This document shows positions 22,487 to 22,506 of a stretch of 22,506 bases of DNA, piece by piece. This stretch comes from Clostridium sp. UBA1056 (lineage in GTDB: Bacteria; Bacillota; Clostridia; Clostridiales; Clostridiaceae), in assembly GCA_002316385.1 (NCBI GenBank), contig DCDL01000042.1, positions 1-22,506 on the forward strand, in the 5' to 3' direction. Every line of letters starts with the position of its first letter. The stretch's first letter is position 1. Both the position numbers and the translations under genes were made by a program. The notes below the pieces were generated by a model. That model had not been told where the DNA came from. It saw only the letters and a list, made by a program, of their open reading frames with translations, and did not search any database.

Positions 22487-22506
22487 TGGTTGCGGGGGCA
22501 GGACTT
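22487..22506 (-). tRNA. 3' end of an initiator tRNA-Met (partial)
   Basis: The minus strand reads the last 20 nt of a tRNA: the 3' half of the T arm, then CCCCGCA-A-CCA. A72 followed by A73 and the CCCCCGCAACCA end match bacterial initiator tRNA-fMet, in which A72 faces C1 as a mismatch. The 5' part and anticodon lie beyond the right edge, so the identity is inferred. Confidence 0.8.

Overview
This window is a low-GC, gene-dense stretch of a spore-forming clostridium, most likely Clostridium sensu stricto. That call rests on its very AT-rich DNA, strong AGGAGG ribosome-binding sites, a full-length clostridial-type spoIIE, a T-box-controlled glyS, and a sodium-pump decarboxylase operon. Every protein-coding gene I accept lies on the minus strand, so transcription runs from high to low coordinates. 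I see no insertion sequence, prophage, CRISPR array or clear pseudogene.

In transcription order from the right edge: the 3' end of an initiator tRNA-Met and its terminator; spoIIE (sporulation phosphatase); tilS-hpt-ftsH (lysidine synthesis, purine salvage, membrane protease); fhs (formate-tetrahydrofolate ligase); a four-gene Na+-translocating decarboxylase operon (carboxyltransferase, delta, biotin carrier, beta); two very small unidentified genes; coaX-dusB-greA-lysS (CoA synthesis, tRNA dihydrouridylation, transcript cleavage factor, lysyl-tRNA synthetase); tRNA-Asn; T-box plus glyS; murD; and at the left edge the promoter and leader of what is probably an rRNA operon continuing off the window.

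The order tRNA-Met / spoIIE / tilS / hpt / ftsH / coaX / dusB / (greA) / lysS / rrn follows, from memory, the origin-proximal block of Bacillus subtilis. Here fhs, the decarboxylase operon and the small gene pair sit between ftsH and coaX, so roughly 9.18-15.3 kb looks like the lineage-specific part of an otherwise conserved block.

Most of the unexplained signal is outside the large genes. The best candidate is a plus-strand orphan small RNA at about 2395-2505, with an extended -10 promoter, a hairpin capped by a CCCC loop, a second unpaired CCCC and a GNRA-capped terminator. Others are the tandem 56- and 60-codon genes before coaX, a nested hairpin between fhs and the decarboxylase operon, a 47-bp duplication and two perfect palindromes after lysS, a 21-bp dyad at the likely spoIIE transcription start, and a carboxyltransferase with altered active-site motifs. 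No complete new multi-gene system is evident; most of the window is conserved housekeeping DNA.
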